The notes beneath the pieces are model-generated. The model had not been told where the DNA came from, made no database searches, and was given only the letters and a program-made list of their open reading frames with translations. Shown one piece after another: positions 1 through 7,395 of a stretch of 64,000 bases of DNA. The stretch's first letter is position 1. Each line of letters starts with the position of its first letter. Source of the stretch: Chryseobacterium sp. OSA05B (GTDB taxonomy: Bacteria > Bacteroidota > Bacteroidia > Flavobacteriales > Weeksellaceae); contig NZ_JAHXYH010000003.1 in the NCBI RefSeq assembly GCF_019970065.1, positions 372,001-436,000 on the forward strand, in the 5' to 3' direction. Made by a program: the position numbers and the translations under genes.

Positions 1-300
1 ATTCAAAAATTTTGCTTTTGTATACGCTTTGAGACTTTTGTTTAACTTAAAAACGCCATGTGCTCCTGAACCTCTTGCATGAACTACTCTTTCGGGAATT
101 CTTTCATGATCAAAATGGGTAATCTTTTCTCTCAGAATAAAATCCTCCAGAAGTGTAGGACCTCTTTCACCGGCTTTAAGCGAATCCTGGTTATTATTGA
201 TTTTAAGTCCCTGATCCGTTGTCAGTTTCTCGTTTTCATTAGAGGTACTGTGCGTATTCAGCTGGTCCAACTTTTTATTCTTTTGGGTGTCGTTTTTCAT
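1..300 (-). CDS. Catalase, N-terminal part (cut by window edge)
   Basis: Monofunctional heme catalase, decomposing hydrogen peroxide. Only the first 100 codons are inside the window; the gene continues beyond position 1. After a hydrophilic, Asn/Lys-rich tail of about 45 residues come the family signatures [20 protein letters not shown] and [12 protein letters not shown], where His74 of VVHARG is the expected distal catalytic histidine. The tail suggests the large-subunit type, but the C-terminal flavodoxin-like domain cannot be seen. The start ATG is at 298-300. It is the third gene of a probable minus-strand operon with the two small genes upstream (55 bp gap to the nearer one). Confidence 0.93.
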   Translation of the reverse strand, partial: MKNDTQKNKKLDQLNTHSTSNENEKLTTDQGLKINNNQDSLKAGERGPTLLEDFILREKITHFDHERIPERVVHARGSGAHGVFKLNKSLKAYTKAKFLN

Positions 301-355
301 ATCAATTTTTTTGGTGGTGTGAATGGCAAAAAGTCAAACAATATTGGTGATAGGA

Positions 356-742
356 TTATTCTGTGCTTATCCTGTCTTTTTCCAAAGTGCTCAGTAGTTT
401 ATTCAAATATTCTTCTTCTTTTAATACTTTGTAATACGCTGTTTTGGCATATAAAGTGAAAGAAGAGTTCTCAATTTTTATTTCGGTATCCACAGGCGCT
501 GTAGATTCAGTTCTCTCGCCGTGATATTCGCGGATATTCAGGATGTATTCGTTGATGTAGTTATCGATCACATTTTTCAGAATATCGCACTTGGCATTGT
601 TCTTTATCTTTTCCACTGATTTGATCAGAAAAGCGGTGACTCCGTACGAATTGATAACGCTAGGGAATAAAGATTCATTCTCTATCATATTGTTTTTATC
701 ATTCAGTCCGGAATGTTTTAAAGTGTCATTTTCAAATATCAT
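356..742 (-). CDS. Hypothetical small helical protein of the catalase operon
   Basis: 128-residue soluble protein with no signal peptide or membrane segment and no family I recognise. The sequence is acidic at the N-terminus and looks largely alpha-helical, with repeated YY/EE/KK patches near the C-terminus. It starts 14 bases after the stop of the upstream 100-residue gene and is followed by the catalase gene, so it is probably co-transcribed with both. A role in peroxide stress is only inferred from that position. Confidence 0.75.
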   Translation of the reverse strand: MIFENDTLKHSGLNDKNNMIENESLFPSVINSYGVTAFLIKSVEKIKNNAKCDILKNVIDNYINEYILNIREYHGERTESTAPVDTEIKIENSSFTLYAKTAYYKVLKEEEYLNKLLSTLEKDRISTE

Positions 743-756
743 ATACTCATTGGTTA

Positions 757-1059
757 TTAGTTATCGGAAACTTTTAAATATTTCTCAAAATAATGAAGGT
801 CTTCCTTGTCTTTGATCGAAAGATAAAACATGATTTGTTCCGGTTCTTTCCATCCAATACTGCTGAAACTGTCAAAATGTGCAATCAGCGCCTGAATATT
901 TTCAATTTCAATGTCCTTTAAAATGACAAACAGTAAAAATATATTATCCCTGATCTCTTTAGCATAAACTGCTGCCCCATCCTCGAACCAGCTTCCTTTA
1001 TGGGGTACTTTGATGAAATCTTTGTGCTTTAAAGTCTTTACTATTTTCTGACAATCCAT
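757..1059 (-). CDS. Hypothetical protein, first gene of catalase operon
   Basis: 100-residue soluble protein, not recognised. It contains a mix of predicted strands and helices, with no Cys pair or signal peptide. It is the first gene of the minus-strand cluster that ends in catalase. A Bacteroidota -7 box and a Crp/Fnr-type palindrome lie about 250-300 bp upstream, so the operon appears to have an unusually long 5' leader. The function is unknown. Confidence 0.72.
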   Translation of the reverse strand: MDCQKIVKTLKHKDFIKVPHKGSWFEDGAAVYAKEIRDNIFLLFVILKDIEIENIQALIAHFDSFSSIGWKEPEQIMFYLSIKDKEDLHYFEKYLKVSDN

Positions 1060-1314
1060 AAATCTGAGTATCGCGGTTATATTGAGCGTCCAAATAAGTC
1101 TATATAACTTATTATGAGCCGGTTATTCATTTCAATCAATTCTCTGAATAGTGGTCGCCAAAATCTCCAGTATGCTCAACTGAATTTTTATGCGTTAATA
1201 TGGAATGATGTTTGCAACCCGGCAACGGTTTGGAATGATCATCTCACCCGGAAAGCGTATGCTTTCATGCTGCCCTTACTGAGGTCTTAAGAATTGTATT
1301 GAAACTTGAGATCT
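1060..1314 (-). other. Long 5' leader region of the catalase operon
   Basis: There is no gene of ordinary size here. If transcription starts just after the -7 box at 1315-1322, about 250 nt of leader precede the first gene. It contains the hairpin GAAAGC-GTAT-GCTTTC at 1251-1266. A nine-codon ATG frame on the minus strand (MKAYAFRVR) overlaps that hairpin. Whether either matters is not known. Confidence 0.35.
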
Positions 1315-1359
1315 CAAATATACGCCGGAATAATTCACTTTTTTATGACTTGGATCATA
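1315..1359 (-). promoter_or_regulatory. Crp/Fnr-type activated promoter upstream of catalase operon
   Basis: On the minus strand a -7 box TATATTTG lies at 1322-1315. Upstream of it is the palindrome TATGA-N6-TCATA at 1344-1359. The palindrome centre is 33 bp upstream of the box centre, i.e. near -41, the class II activator position. TGA-N6-TCA is the core spacing of Crp and Fnr sites. The same arrangement, with identical flanks (ttttatga...tcataatg), occurs at 2764-2809. Confidence 0.6.
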
Positions 1360-1368
1360 ATGAAGCCT

Positions 1369-1983
1369 TTAATACACAATTTTCCTATTTTCAATAGTAA
1401 TATTTCCCTCTTTTTCCATCTTTTTTAAAGCCCTGATCACGGTTTCTACCCTTAACCCTACAAGATTTGCAATCTGCTGCCTGGTGAGTTCTATCTGAAA
1501 ACAGCTTCCGCAACTGTCGTCATGATAACTCTTAAGATAATCCAGAAGCCCGGTCAGTCTTGAAATCGGGTTGAGTGATGCAATATTCTGCAGCATAATC
1601 GCTTTAAAATAAAGCCTTTGAGATAGACAGGCATTCATTTCCAAAGAAAGATGAGGATGTTTCTTTATCAATTCCAGAAACCGGTCTTTCGGTACTCTAA
1701 TGATTTCTGCAGGAGCGATACAGACTGCATTCGTCGGATAGAATTTATCTAAAAAAAGCATTGAATCCCCAAAGCTCTGTTTTCCTCCAAAAATATTATG
1801 GATAAATTCTTTTCCTTCATCATCATAATTATTGAGTTTCACCTTTCCTTCTTTGATCTGGAAATAGTAAAGTGCATGGTCTCCCTCTCTGTATACAAGT
1901 TCACCTTTTTTATACTGTTTTACCTCTCCTCCCGATGAATATAACTGCTCTTCATCAATATTCATGCAGCTTATTGTTTTCAT
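1369..1983 (-). CDS. Crp/Fnr family transcriptional regulator
   Basis: Cyclic-nucleotide-binding-like beta roll (about residues 15-130) followed by a winged helix-turn-helix. The recognition helix reads GLRVETVIRALKKMEKEG, close to the Fnr pattern VET..R. The N-terminus has only one Cys, so an Fnr-type [4Fe-4S] cluster is not supported. I chose the ATG at 1983 (204 residues) over an in-frame TTG at 2007. The inverted repeat at 2002-2034 (TTTCAATAA / TTATTGAAA) then lies just upstream of the start and could be an autoregulatory site. It is the obvious candidate to bind the TTATGA-N6-TCATAA sites on either side of it. Confidence 0.9.
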   Translation of the reverse strand: MKTISCMNIDEEQLYSSGGEVKQYKKGELVYREGDHALYYFQIKEGKVKLNNYDDEGKEFIHNIFGGKQSFGDSMLFLDKFYPTNAVCIAPAEIIRVPKDRFLELIKKHPHLSLEMNACLSQRLYFKAIMLQNIASLNPISRLTGLLDYLKSYHDDSCGSCFQIELTRQQIANLVGLRVETVIRALKKMEKEGNITIENRKIVY

Positions 1984-2001
1984 ACGTATGTCTTTAAATA
2001 T

Positions 2002-2034
2002 TTTCAATAAAAAATAGGGAATTTTATTATTGAA
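2002..2034. promoter_or_regulatory. Inverted repeat upstream of the Crp/Fnr gene
   Basis: TTTCAATAA at 2002-2010 and TTATTGAAA at 2026-2034 form a 9-bp perfect inverted repeat with a 15-bp spacer, immediately upstream of the preferred ATG of the Crp/Fnr gene. Its centre-to-centre spacing differs from the TGA-N6-TCA type, so it may bind another factor or form an RNA hairpin. Confidence 0.3.
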
Positions 2035-2079
2035 ACCGCGTTTTTATATAAAATTTTTCGAGCTTTAATCTGAACCATT

Positions 2080-2216
2080 TTATTTCTTTCCATATGCTTG
2101 ATGATTCTTATGACTTTCTTTGTCCGTAATCCTGTAAGGCTGGCCATTTAACAGGAGCATATAGGAATAGGGACTTTCATCTTCATAAAAGCTTTTAAGA
2201 TAATCTCATAATAGTT
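2080..2216 (-). pseudogene. Possible remnant of a small protein gene
   Basis: An open minus-strand frame of about 45 codons has protein-like composition (includes SFYEDESPYSYMLLLNGQPY and ends HKNHQAYGKK, stop). It has no usable start codon before an internal ATG near its middle, and an in-frame stop precedes it. It may be the 3' end of a decayed gene between the Crp/Fnr gene and the small lipoprotein gene. The rest of 2217-2470 is AT-rich with no gene seen. Confidence 0.25.
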
Positions 2217-2474
2217 TTATTTAAATTTTCTACAATCCTTCTCATCTTTCTTAGCGAAAATTTATTTGGCAAGCTTGTTTTGTATACTGCATGCAAATAT
2301 CGAACCTTATCGATTGTGCAAAACGTTAAATAAAGTTAAAATAATTACTAAAATTCAATATAATTAAATTATTGTTTGAATTTTTAGCACAAATATCGTT
2401 TATAATTTTAAGTATTATCAAAAGTAAAATTAATATACGCAAAATGTATCCTCACAGCCAACCGGAGGATATGA

Positions 2475-2506
2475 AAACCCGCCTTAATACAAAAACGGGT
2501 TCTAAA
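2475..2506 (-). terminator. Weak hairpin terminator after small lipoprotein gene
   Basis: The minus strand has stem AACCCG / CGGGTT (2496-2501 with 2476-2481), followed by a short U-rich run. It lies about 25 bp past the stop of the lipoprotein gene. Confidence 0.5.
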
Positions 2507-2524
2507 AAATCTATGAAGATAAAA

Positions 2525-2743
2525 TTATTTTTTGATGGCTTTCGCAGTATCCATTTTCTTAGCGGCACCAGTATCTGTCGCGTGCAATGTATCTGAAGGC
2601 ATTGGAGCCGCAAGCGTGTCAGCAGGCATGGTATCAATAACCACACTGTCTGATTTTACAGAAGTATCTACTTTAGTTTCTTTTTTACAGCTTAATACCG
2701 TTAAGCCTAAAAGCATGAGTAAAACGGAGAATTTCATAATCAT
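2525..2743 (-). CDS. Small lipoprotein
   Basis: 72-residue secreted lipoprotein. Residues 1-18 are a hydrophobic signal ending in the lipobox LTVLSC, with Cys19 as the lipidated residue. The mature part is short, rich in Asp/Thr/Ser/Ala and repeats variants of 'DTMPADTLAAPMPSDTLHATDT', suggesting a disordered tether. A second in-frame ATG lies two codons downstream. The function is unknown. The promoter carries a Crp/Fnr-type palindrome, so it is probably in the same regulon as the catalase operon. Confidence 0.85.
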   Translation of the reverse strand: MIMKFSVLLMLLGLTVLSCKKETKVDTSVKSDSVVIDTMPADTLAAPMPSDTLHATDTGAAKKMDTAKAIKK

Positions 2744-2763
2744 TATATTTTATTGGGTATACC

Positions 2764-2809
2764 CAAAGATAATTTAATTACAAAACGTCATTTTATGATT
2801 AGAATCATA
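2764..2809 (-). promoter_or_regulatory. Crp/Fnr-type activated promoter of small lipoprotein gene
   Basis: The -7 box TATCTTTG is on the minus strand at 2771-2764. The perfect palindrome TATGATT-AG-AATCATA lies at 2794-2809 and contains TATGA-N6-TCATA. Its centre is 34 bp upstream of the box centre, matching the spacing at 1315-1359 within one base. Confidence 0.62.
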
Positions 2810-2824
2810 ATGTTTTATTTTTGA

Positions 2825-3709
2825 TTATTTCGCAAACTTTTTGGTTCCTGCCACACATAAAATGACCCCGATGGTAACGCCAAGCATTCCTATACTCACC
2901 TGCTCATGAAGGAAATAGGCTGCAAGTCCAAGTCCGAAAAAAGGCTGCAGCAGCTGCAGTTGTCCCACAGTAGCAATACCACCCTGTGCAAGACCTTTGT
3001 ACCAGAATATAAATCCGATGAACATGCTGAAAAGAGAAATATAAGCCATTCCAAACCATCCCTGAAAACTTACGGTCTCAATATGTTCGGGGAAATAGAT
3101 AAAAAACAAAGGAATCATCACCGGCAAAGCCAATACCAAAGCCCAGGAAATCACCTGCCAGCCGCCTAATGTTTTTGAAAGTTTGGCACCTTCCGCATAC
3201 CCCATTCCACATAAAATAACCGCCAGCAACATCAGAATATCGCCGATGGGTGAGGCTGAAATTCCCTGCGAAACGGCGTATCCGATCACCAAAAGACTTC
3301 CAATAATTGAGAAGAACCAAAATATAGGATGCGGGCGCTCTCCACCACGCAGAACCCCAAATATAGCGGTTGCCAGAGGAAGCATTCCTAAAAACACAAT
3401 AGAATGTGCCGAGGTCAGATATTGAAGTGCCAGTGCAGAAAGCAGCGGAAACCCCACCACACAACCGATGGAAACCAGCAGAAGAGGAAATATCTGTTTT
3501 TTTTCAGGACGCTTTTCCTTATAGATCATCAGGACAGAAAGGGCCAGAATTCCTGCAATGGCTGCACGGGCTATGGTTACAAAGATCGGGCTCATTTCCA
3601 TGACAGCTAGTTTGGTGGCCGGCATTGATCCGCTGAACAGCAGTACCCCTATAAAGCCATTGATCCATCCGCTTACACTTTCGTCTTTTGATATTTTATC
3701 AGTCATCAT
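2825..3709 (-). CDS. EamA/DMT family transporter
   Basis: Inner-membrane exporter of the drug/metabolite transporter superfamily, 294 residues. It has ten hydrophobic segments arranged as two EamA repeats (about 12-145 and 155-292), the usual length for the family. The substrate is unknown. Two in-frame ATG codons begin the protein (MMTDK). It is divergent from a MocR-type regulator with about 60 bp between the -7 boxes' flanks, which suggests that the regulator controls the exporter. Confidence 0.92.
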   Translation of the reverse strand: MMTDKISKDESVSGWINGFIGVLLFSGSMPATKLAVMEMSPIFVTIARAAIAGILALSVLMIYKEKRPEKKQIFPLLLVSIGCVVGFPLLSALALQYLTSAHSIVFLGMLPLATAIFGVLRGGERPHPIFWFFSIIGSLLVIGYAVSQGISASPIGDILMLLAVILCGMGYAEGAKLSKTLGGWQVISWALVLALPVMIPLFFIYFPEHIETVSFQGWFGMAYISLFSMFIGFIFWYKGLAQGGIATVGQLQLLQPFFGLGLAAYFLHEQVSIGMLGVTIGVILCVAGTKKFAK

Positions 3710-3732
3710 TTTATTATCTTTTTTTAATGATT

Positions 3733-3783
3733 CAAAATTAGAAAGCTGAAATGAATAAACACAGTCTCAGTTTTGTATATTTG
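3733..3783. promoter_or_regulatory. Divergent promoters of the exporter and MocR genes
   Basis: The minus-strand -7 box TAATTTTG is at 3740-3733 (exporter). The plus-strand -7 box TATATTTG is at 3776-3783 (regulator). Only 35 bp separate them, so one bound regulator could act on both. Confidence 0.55.
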
Positions 3784-3805
3784 CATGAGCACAGTTGCAA
3801 AAAAT

Positions 3806-5218
3806 ATGAACAGAGAATTTATCTATAATGAGATCGCAGACGGAATAGCTTCCCAGATCAGAAATGGTCTGTTAAAGGCTGGAGATAAGCTTCCTTCGGT
3901 AAGAATGATGTGTCAGGAGCACCAGGTGAGCATGAATACGGCCAAACGGGTCTTTCTTGAACTTGAGTCACAGTCATTAATTGAATCCAAGCCGCAGTCA
4001 GGTTATTTTGTGAGCAGACTGATGTCTGTAAAACTCCCTCTTCCTGAAGTGAGCAGTCCATCACTGATGGCCAATAATAATGAACCGGATGAACTGATCA
4101 GCAAGGTGTATGAAAATATGGGTAAAAAAGGAATCACATTTTTCTCTATCGGAATTCCCTCCGGAGACCTTTTGCCACAGGCTAAATTGAAAAAAGAGAT
4201 CATCAATGCGACCCGTGAATTAAAAGACGGAGGAACGGAATATGAGGAACTTCAGGGAAATTTAAAACTCCGCAGGATGATTGCGCTCCGCTCCCTTCAA
4301 TGGGGTGGAAACTTCAGTGAAAACGATCTGGTGACCACCAATGGCGGCTTGAACGCCCTCTCCTTCTGTCTTATGGCTTTAGGAAAACCAGGTGATACGA
4401 TCGCCATTGAAAGCCCTTGTTACCCGGGAATTCTCCAGCTGGCGAACGGTTTGGGGTTAAATGTTCTTGAGCTTCCCACGCACCCGACTACCGGTATTGA
4501 AATTGATGCTTTAAGAAAAGTAATTCCACAGATTAATCTGTGTTTGCTGATTCCTAATTTCAACTCACCATTAGGAAGCTGTATGCCGGATGAAAATAAA
4601 AAAGAGATCGTAAGACTTCTGTCCGAAAATAATATTCCCCTGATTGAAGACGACGTCTATGGCGACCTTTATTTTGGTTCCAGCAGACCGAAATGCTGTA
4701 AATCTTTTGACAAGGATGGAAATGTTCTGTACTGCAGCTCTATTTCGAAGACTTTAGCTCCGGGATATCGTGTAGGTTGGATCGCTCCGGGCCGTTATAA
4801 AGACAAGATCATGAAGCTTAAGCTGCTGCATTCCACGTCTTCTATTTCGATTGTGAATGAAGCAGTTGCCAATTTTCTCAAATCAGGACGCTATGAAAAG
4901 CACCTCCAGCAGATGAGAAGGGCTCTTCAGAATAATTATCAGAATTACGTACAGACCATCGCTGACTATTTTCCGGAAGGCACAAAAACCAGCCGTCCAC
5001 AGGGAGGTCTCTCACTCTGGGTAGAATTCGACAAAAAGATCCGGACCACTGAACTTTATGATCTGGCGATTAAACAGAACATCAGTATTGCTCCCGGCAG
5101 GATGTTTACCCTTCAGGATCAGTTTGAAAACTGCATGCGTCTCTGTATTGGCCTTCCATGGACGGAAGAAACCAAATTATGCCTGCAGCAGGTCGGTAAT
5201 CTAGCAAAAAAGATCTGA
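3806..5218 (+). CDS. MocR-type regulator: GntR helix-turn-helix with aminotransferase domain
   Basis: A GntR winged helix (about residues 5-70, with the pattern LPSVRMMCQEHQVSMNTAKR) is joined to a fold-type I PLP-dependent aminotransferase domain (about 100-465). The PLP lysine is Lys315 in SSISKTLAPGYRVGW. Such MocR/GabR proteins sense amino acids or PLP compounds. Upstream TTG/ATG codons exist at 3773 and 3785, but the -7 box at 3776-3783 overlaps them, so I place the start at ATG 3806 (470 residues), which gives a typical GntR N-terminus (MNREFIYNEIADGIA). Confidence 0.9.
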   Translation: MNREFIYNEIADGIASQIRNGLLKAGDKLPSVRMMCQEHQVSMNTAKRVFLELESQSLIESKPQSGYFVSRLMSVKLPLPEVSSPSLMANNNEPDELISKVYENMGKKGITFFSIGIPSGDLLPQAKLKKEIINATRELKDGGTEYEELQGNLKLRRMIALRSLQWGGNFSENDLVTTNGGLNALSFCLMALGKPGDTIAIESPCYPGILQLANGLGLNVLELPTHPTTGIEIDALRKVIPQINLCLLIPNFNSPLGSCMPDENKKEIVRLLSENNIPLIEDDVYGDLYFGSSRPKCCKSFDKDGNVLYCSSISKTLAPGYRVGWIAPGRYKDKIMKLKLLHSTSSISIVNEAVANFLKSGRYEKHLQQMRRALQNNYQNYVQTIADYFPEGTKTSRPQGGLSLWVEFDKKIRTTELYDLAIKQNISIAPGRMFTLQDQFENCMRLCIGLPWTEETKLCLQQVGNLAKKI

Positions 5219-5220
5219 TA

Positions 5221-5814
5221 TTATTTGTCCGGAACAAAGTTTTTCCGGGCCAGTTCTTTTCTTACCCGGCTCAAGCTCTCAGGCGTGATTCCAAGGTAGG
5301 AAGCGATCATCCACTGCGGAACTCTGAGAAGAAGATCGGGATACATTTTGATGAACTTCATGTATCTTTCTTCGGCCGTTTCGCCCAGCAGGGAATTGAT
5401 TCTGTTCTGAAGGCTTCTGATGTGTTTCTGCAATAAGAAATCACTTCTTTCGATACTGTTCGGGAACTGTTCTACCAATTTATTGAAGAAATCGGGATGA
5501 AGAAACAGAACTTCTGTGTCTTCCACCGCTTCTATATAGTAAATGGATTTTTCGTTAAAATAAAGACTGCTTCGGTCAGAAATCAGCCAACTTTCAGGGG
5601 CAAACTGTATGATGTGCTCTTTTCCGTTTTTATCGATGGAATACATCTTTAAAAGCCCTTTTTCTACAAAGAATATATGCCTGCATATTTCACCATACTG
5701 TAAAAGAAACTGATTTTTAGGGATTTTCTTTACTTCATAGTGTAAGCTGCACATGTTCACTTTTTCTATAGGAACATTGAGTACTTTAGCTAAATACGTG
5801 TTGATATTCTTCAT
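5221..5814 (-). CDS. Crp/Fnr family regulator of the bacillithiol-type operon
   Basis: 197 residues: cyclic-nucleotide-binding-like beta roll (about 20-125) and a C-terminal helix-turn-helix with YLGITPESLSRVRKELARK. It is the last gene of a four-gene minus-strand operon. Its start overlaps the stop of the ytxJ-like gene by 4 bp (ATGA-type coupling). The signal it senses is unknown; it may respond to thiol or electrophile stress, inferred only from the neighbours. Confidence 0.88.
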   Translation of the reverse strand: MKNINTYLAKVLNVPIEKVNMCSLHYEVKKIPKNQFLLQYGEICRHIFFVEKGLLKMYSIDKNGKEHIIQFAPESWLISDRSSLYFNEKSIYYIEAVEDTEVLFLHPDFFNKLVEQFPNSIERSDFLLQKHIRSLQNRINSLLGETAEERYMKFIKMYPDLLLRVPQWMIASYLGITPESLSRVRKELARKNFVPDK

Positions 5815-6191
5815 TGTACAATCTGGCTTATAGATATGTCTTCATGTGAAGCGCTGTTGATCACTTTCCCTTCTTCAATAATGATCAGCTGCGGGCTCTC
5901 GTGCCTGATTTCAAGATCCTTAGATATTTTATTTGAAATCGCTCTGTGTTCCAGCAAATCTAGGTAATATAAATCCAGTTTATGATCTAAATTATCTATT
6001 TCTCTTTCAAAATTCTTCAATACCGTTTTGCTGATGAAGCATCGTGTAGAATGTTTGAAAATAGCTATTCTATGATGATACGAACTTTCAATTGCTCTGG
6101 CCAAATCTTCCTCAGATTCTATTTTTTTCCAGAAAGATTTACGTTCAGGGTTGTCTCCTTTTCCTCCGAATATTTTATCAAAAAAACTCAT
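5811..6191 (-). CDS. ytxJ: YtxJ-like bacillithiol-system monothiol protein (DUF2847)
   Basis: 126-residue cytosolic thioredoxin-fold protein. The single active-site cysteine lies in KHSTRCFISK, the monothiol motif of YtxJ proteins, which are assigned to the bacillithiol redox system as putative bacilliredoxins. The usual thioredoxin-like strands follow (LDLYYLDLLEHRAISNKI, then the cis-Pro segment ESPQLIIIEEG). It overlaps the genes on both sides by 4 bp, so the operon is tightly coupled. Confidence 0.85.
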   Translation of the reverse strand: MSFFDKIFGGKGDNPERKSFWKKIESEEDLARAIESSYHHRIAIFKHSTRCFISKTVLKNFEREIDNLDHKLDLYYLDLLEHRAISNKISKDLEIRHESPQLIIIEEGKVINSASHEDISISQIVQ

Positions 6192-6649
6192 ACATTAAAT
6201 TGTTTTAAATGATGATCAAGATGTTTGTACTCTAAAAATCCCCAGTCTTTTTCAGTCATTGTACCGAATAACCTGTGACGGTCAGGAAGCTCTTTATGTT
6301 CAGATGCCGTCCGGAAGTCTTTCAGTGTATTCAGCAGATTGGTTTTTGATCTATCAAAATCACATTCAAAATTAACGATTAGTTTTTGAAAAGTAGGCAT
6401 GTTTCGGGGAATTCCGTTGTTAAAGACCTGCATTTCTATTTTGGTTGCCGCTCCTATCGTTTCAAAAAGGATATTAATCCTGGGAAGTTCAATTTTCCTC
6501 AATGGTACCTTAAGAACAAGATCACAGTGTGTTAACATCTGGGAAACGTCCATTTCCCCCCATCTCTGGGGAGTGTTTTCAGTGAGCTGGGAAATCCTTT
6601 GGATGATCTCCTCAAAATAAACCGGATTGTGCAGACTCTTTTTTACCAC
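6188..6649 (-). CDS. DUF1569 / DinB-like protein
   Basis: 153-residue cytosolic protein resembling the DUF1569 branch of the DinB four-helix-bundle superfamily. Supporting features are the NTPQRWGEMDVSQMLTHCDLVLK segment with a metal-ligand-like histidine and the C-terminal HLDHHLKQF. The superfamily includes thiol-dependent S-transferases. It overlaps the YfiT-like gene by 7 bp upstream and ytxJ by 4 bp downstream. The substrate is unknown. Confidence 0.78.
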   Translation of the reverse strand: MVKKSLHNPVYFEEIIQRISQLTENTPQRWGEMDVSQMLTHCDLVLKVPLRKIELPRINILFETIGAATKIEMQVFNNGIPRNMPTFQKLIVNFECDFDRSKTNLLNTLKDFRTASEHKELPDRHRLFGTMTEKDWGFLEYKHLDHHLKQFNV

Positions 6650-7179
6650 CCTTTTTCCTTCTTCAGGTTTTCGATGTGAGCAAAATGATGGTTGCAGTGC
6701 CAGACATACAGCGCAAGATAATTTCTCAGATCATAATTCTGGTTTTGTTCCGGATGGTGAAAAGTCCGCTCAAATTGCTTATTGGTAAGGGTTTTAAGCA
6801 AAGCTGCCCATCTCTGATGCGTTCCTTTGATCATTCTCATGGCAGGTTTTATAGGCATACTGACACTATCCTGAAGTTCTGCCCATTTCGCTTCATCATA
6901 AGGTCTTATGGTTGGATTATCTTCCGTTAATGCCAGTTTAAGACGGATAAAACTGTTGATATGACTGTCTGCAATATGGTTCACAAGCTGTCTTACCGTC
7001 CATCCTCCTTCTCTGTAAGGGGTGTCAAGCTGATCATCAGAAAGGTTCTCTATTGAGTTTTTCAGTTTTTCAGGGAAATTTTTGATGACTTTAATGTACT
7101 CATCAAGTTTAATATCGCAGATGTTCTCAGGCTGCTGGTACTCACCTATCGGAAACCTCTTCTGGTCTAAGTTGCTCAT
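6643..7179 (-). CDS. YfiT/BstA-type bacillithiol transferase (DinB superfamily)
   Basis: 178 residues, full length for the YfiT putative metal-dependent hydrolase/bacillithiol S-transferase family. The family signature is clear: RFPIGEYQQPENI at the N-terminus, GGWTVRQLVNHIADSHINS with a metal-binding His, and the C-terminal HHFAHI pair of histidines. Known members conjugate bacillithiol to electrophiles or hydrolyse conjugates. It is the first gene of the operon YfiT-DUF1569-YtxJ-Crp. Confidence 0.88.
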   Translation of the reverse strand: MSNLDQKRFPIGEYQQPENICDIKLDEYIKVIKNFPEKLKNSIENLSDDQLDTPYREGGWTVRQLVNHIADSHINSFIRLKLALTEDNPTIRPYDEAKWAELQDSVSMPIKPAMRMIKGTHQRWAALLKTLTNKQFERTFHHPEQNQNYDLRNYLALYVWHCNHHFAHIENLKKEKGW

Positions 7180-7266
7180 TTTGTTAATTTTAATTTTTAA
7201 AGTCTCAGTTTTTGTCCGGTCAATATTTTATGGACGTTGTTTAAATTGCAGTTTTTGTAAATGTAT

Positions 7267-7302
7267 CAAAAATCCAAGAATCTAAAATGAAAAAAGCGTT
7301 AA
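7267..7302 (+). repeat. Copy of the pncA translation-start region
   Basis: The stretch from 7267 (caaaaatccaag aatctaaa atgaaaaaagcg) closely matches the pncA start region at 8693-8730, including ATGAAAAAAGCGTTAAT. The frame stops after 11 codons (MKKALIMLIIL), so it is not a gene. It looks like a micro-duplicated fragment. Confidence 0.4.
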
Positions 7303-7343
7303 TTATGCTCATTATCCTATAGAAATCCGGAATAATTTACTGA

Positions 7344-7377
7344 TAAAAAAAGCTCCAATTCTATTAAATTGAAGCTT
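7344..7377 (-). terminator. Intrinsic terminator of the DEAD-box helicase gene
   Basis: The minus strand has an 11-bp stem (AAGCTTCAATT with AATTGGAGCTT, one G-U pair), a 6-nt loop and then seven U residues. It lies just after the helicase stop. Confidence 0.85.
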
Positions 7378-7395
7378 ATTATTTAAATCGCTGTG

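Noticed and set aside
79..459. Plus-strand open frame of 126 codons at the left edge
   Set aside because: It is antisense to the clear catalase start and the small gene upstream of it; composition is not protein-like.
2266..2281. TTGGCAAGCTTGTTTT resembling a sigma-54 promoter on the plus strand
   Set aside because: The -12 position is TT instead of GC or GA, and no plus-strand gene follows.
2372..2596. Plus-strand frame across the terminator and lipoprotein gene
   Set aside because: It overlaps the small lipoprotein gene, which has a clear signal peptide, and shows no protein features.
7275..7311. Eleven-codon ATG frame (MKKALIMLIIL) upstream of the bacillithiol operon region
   Set aside because: It copies the pncA start and stops at once, so it is treated as a duplicated fragment, not a gene.
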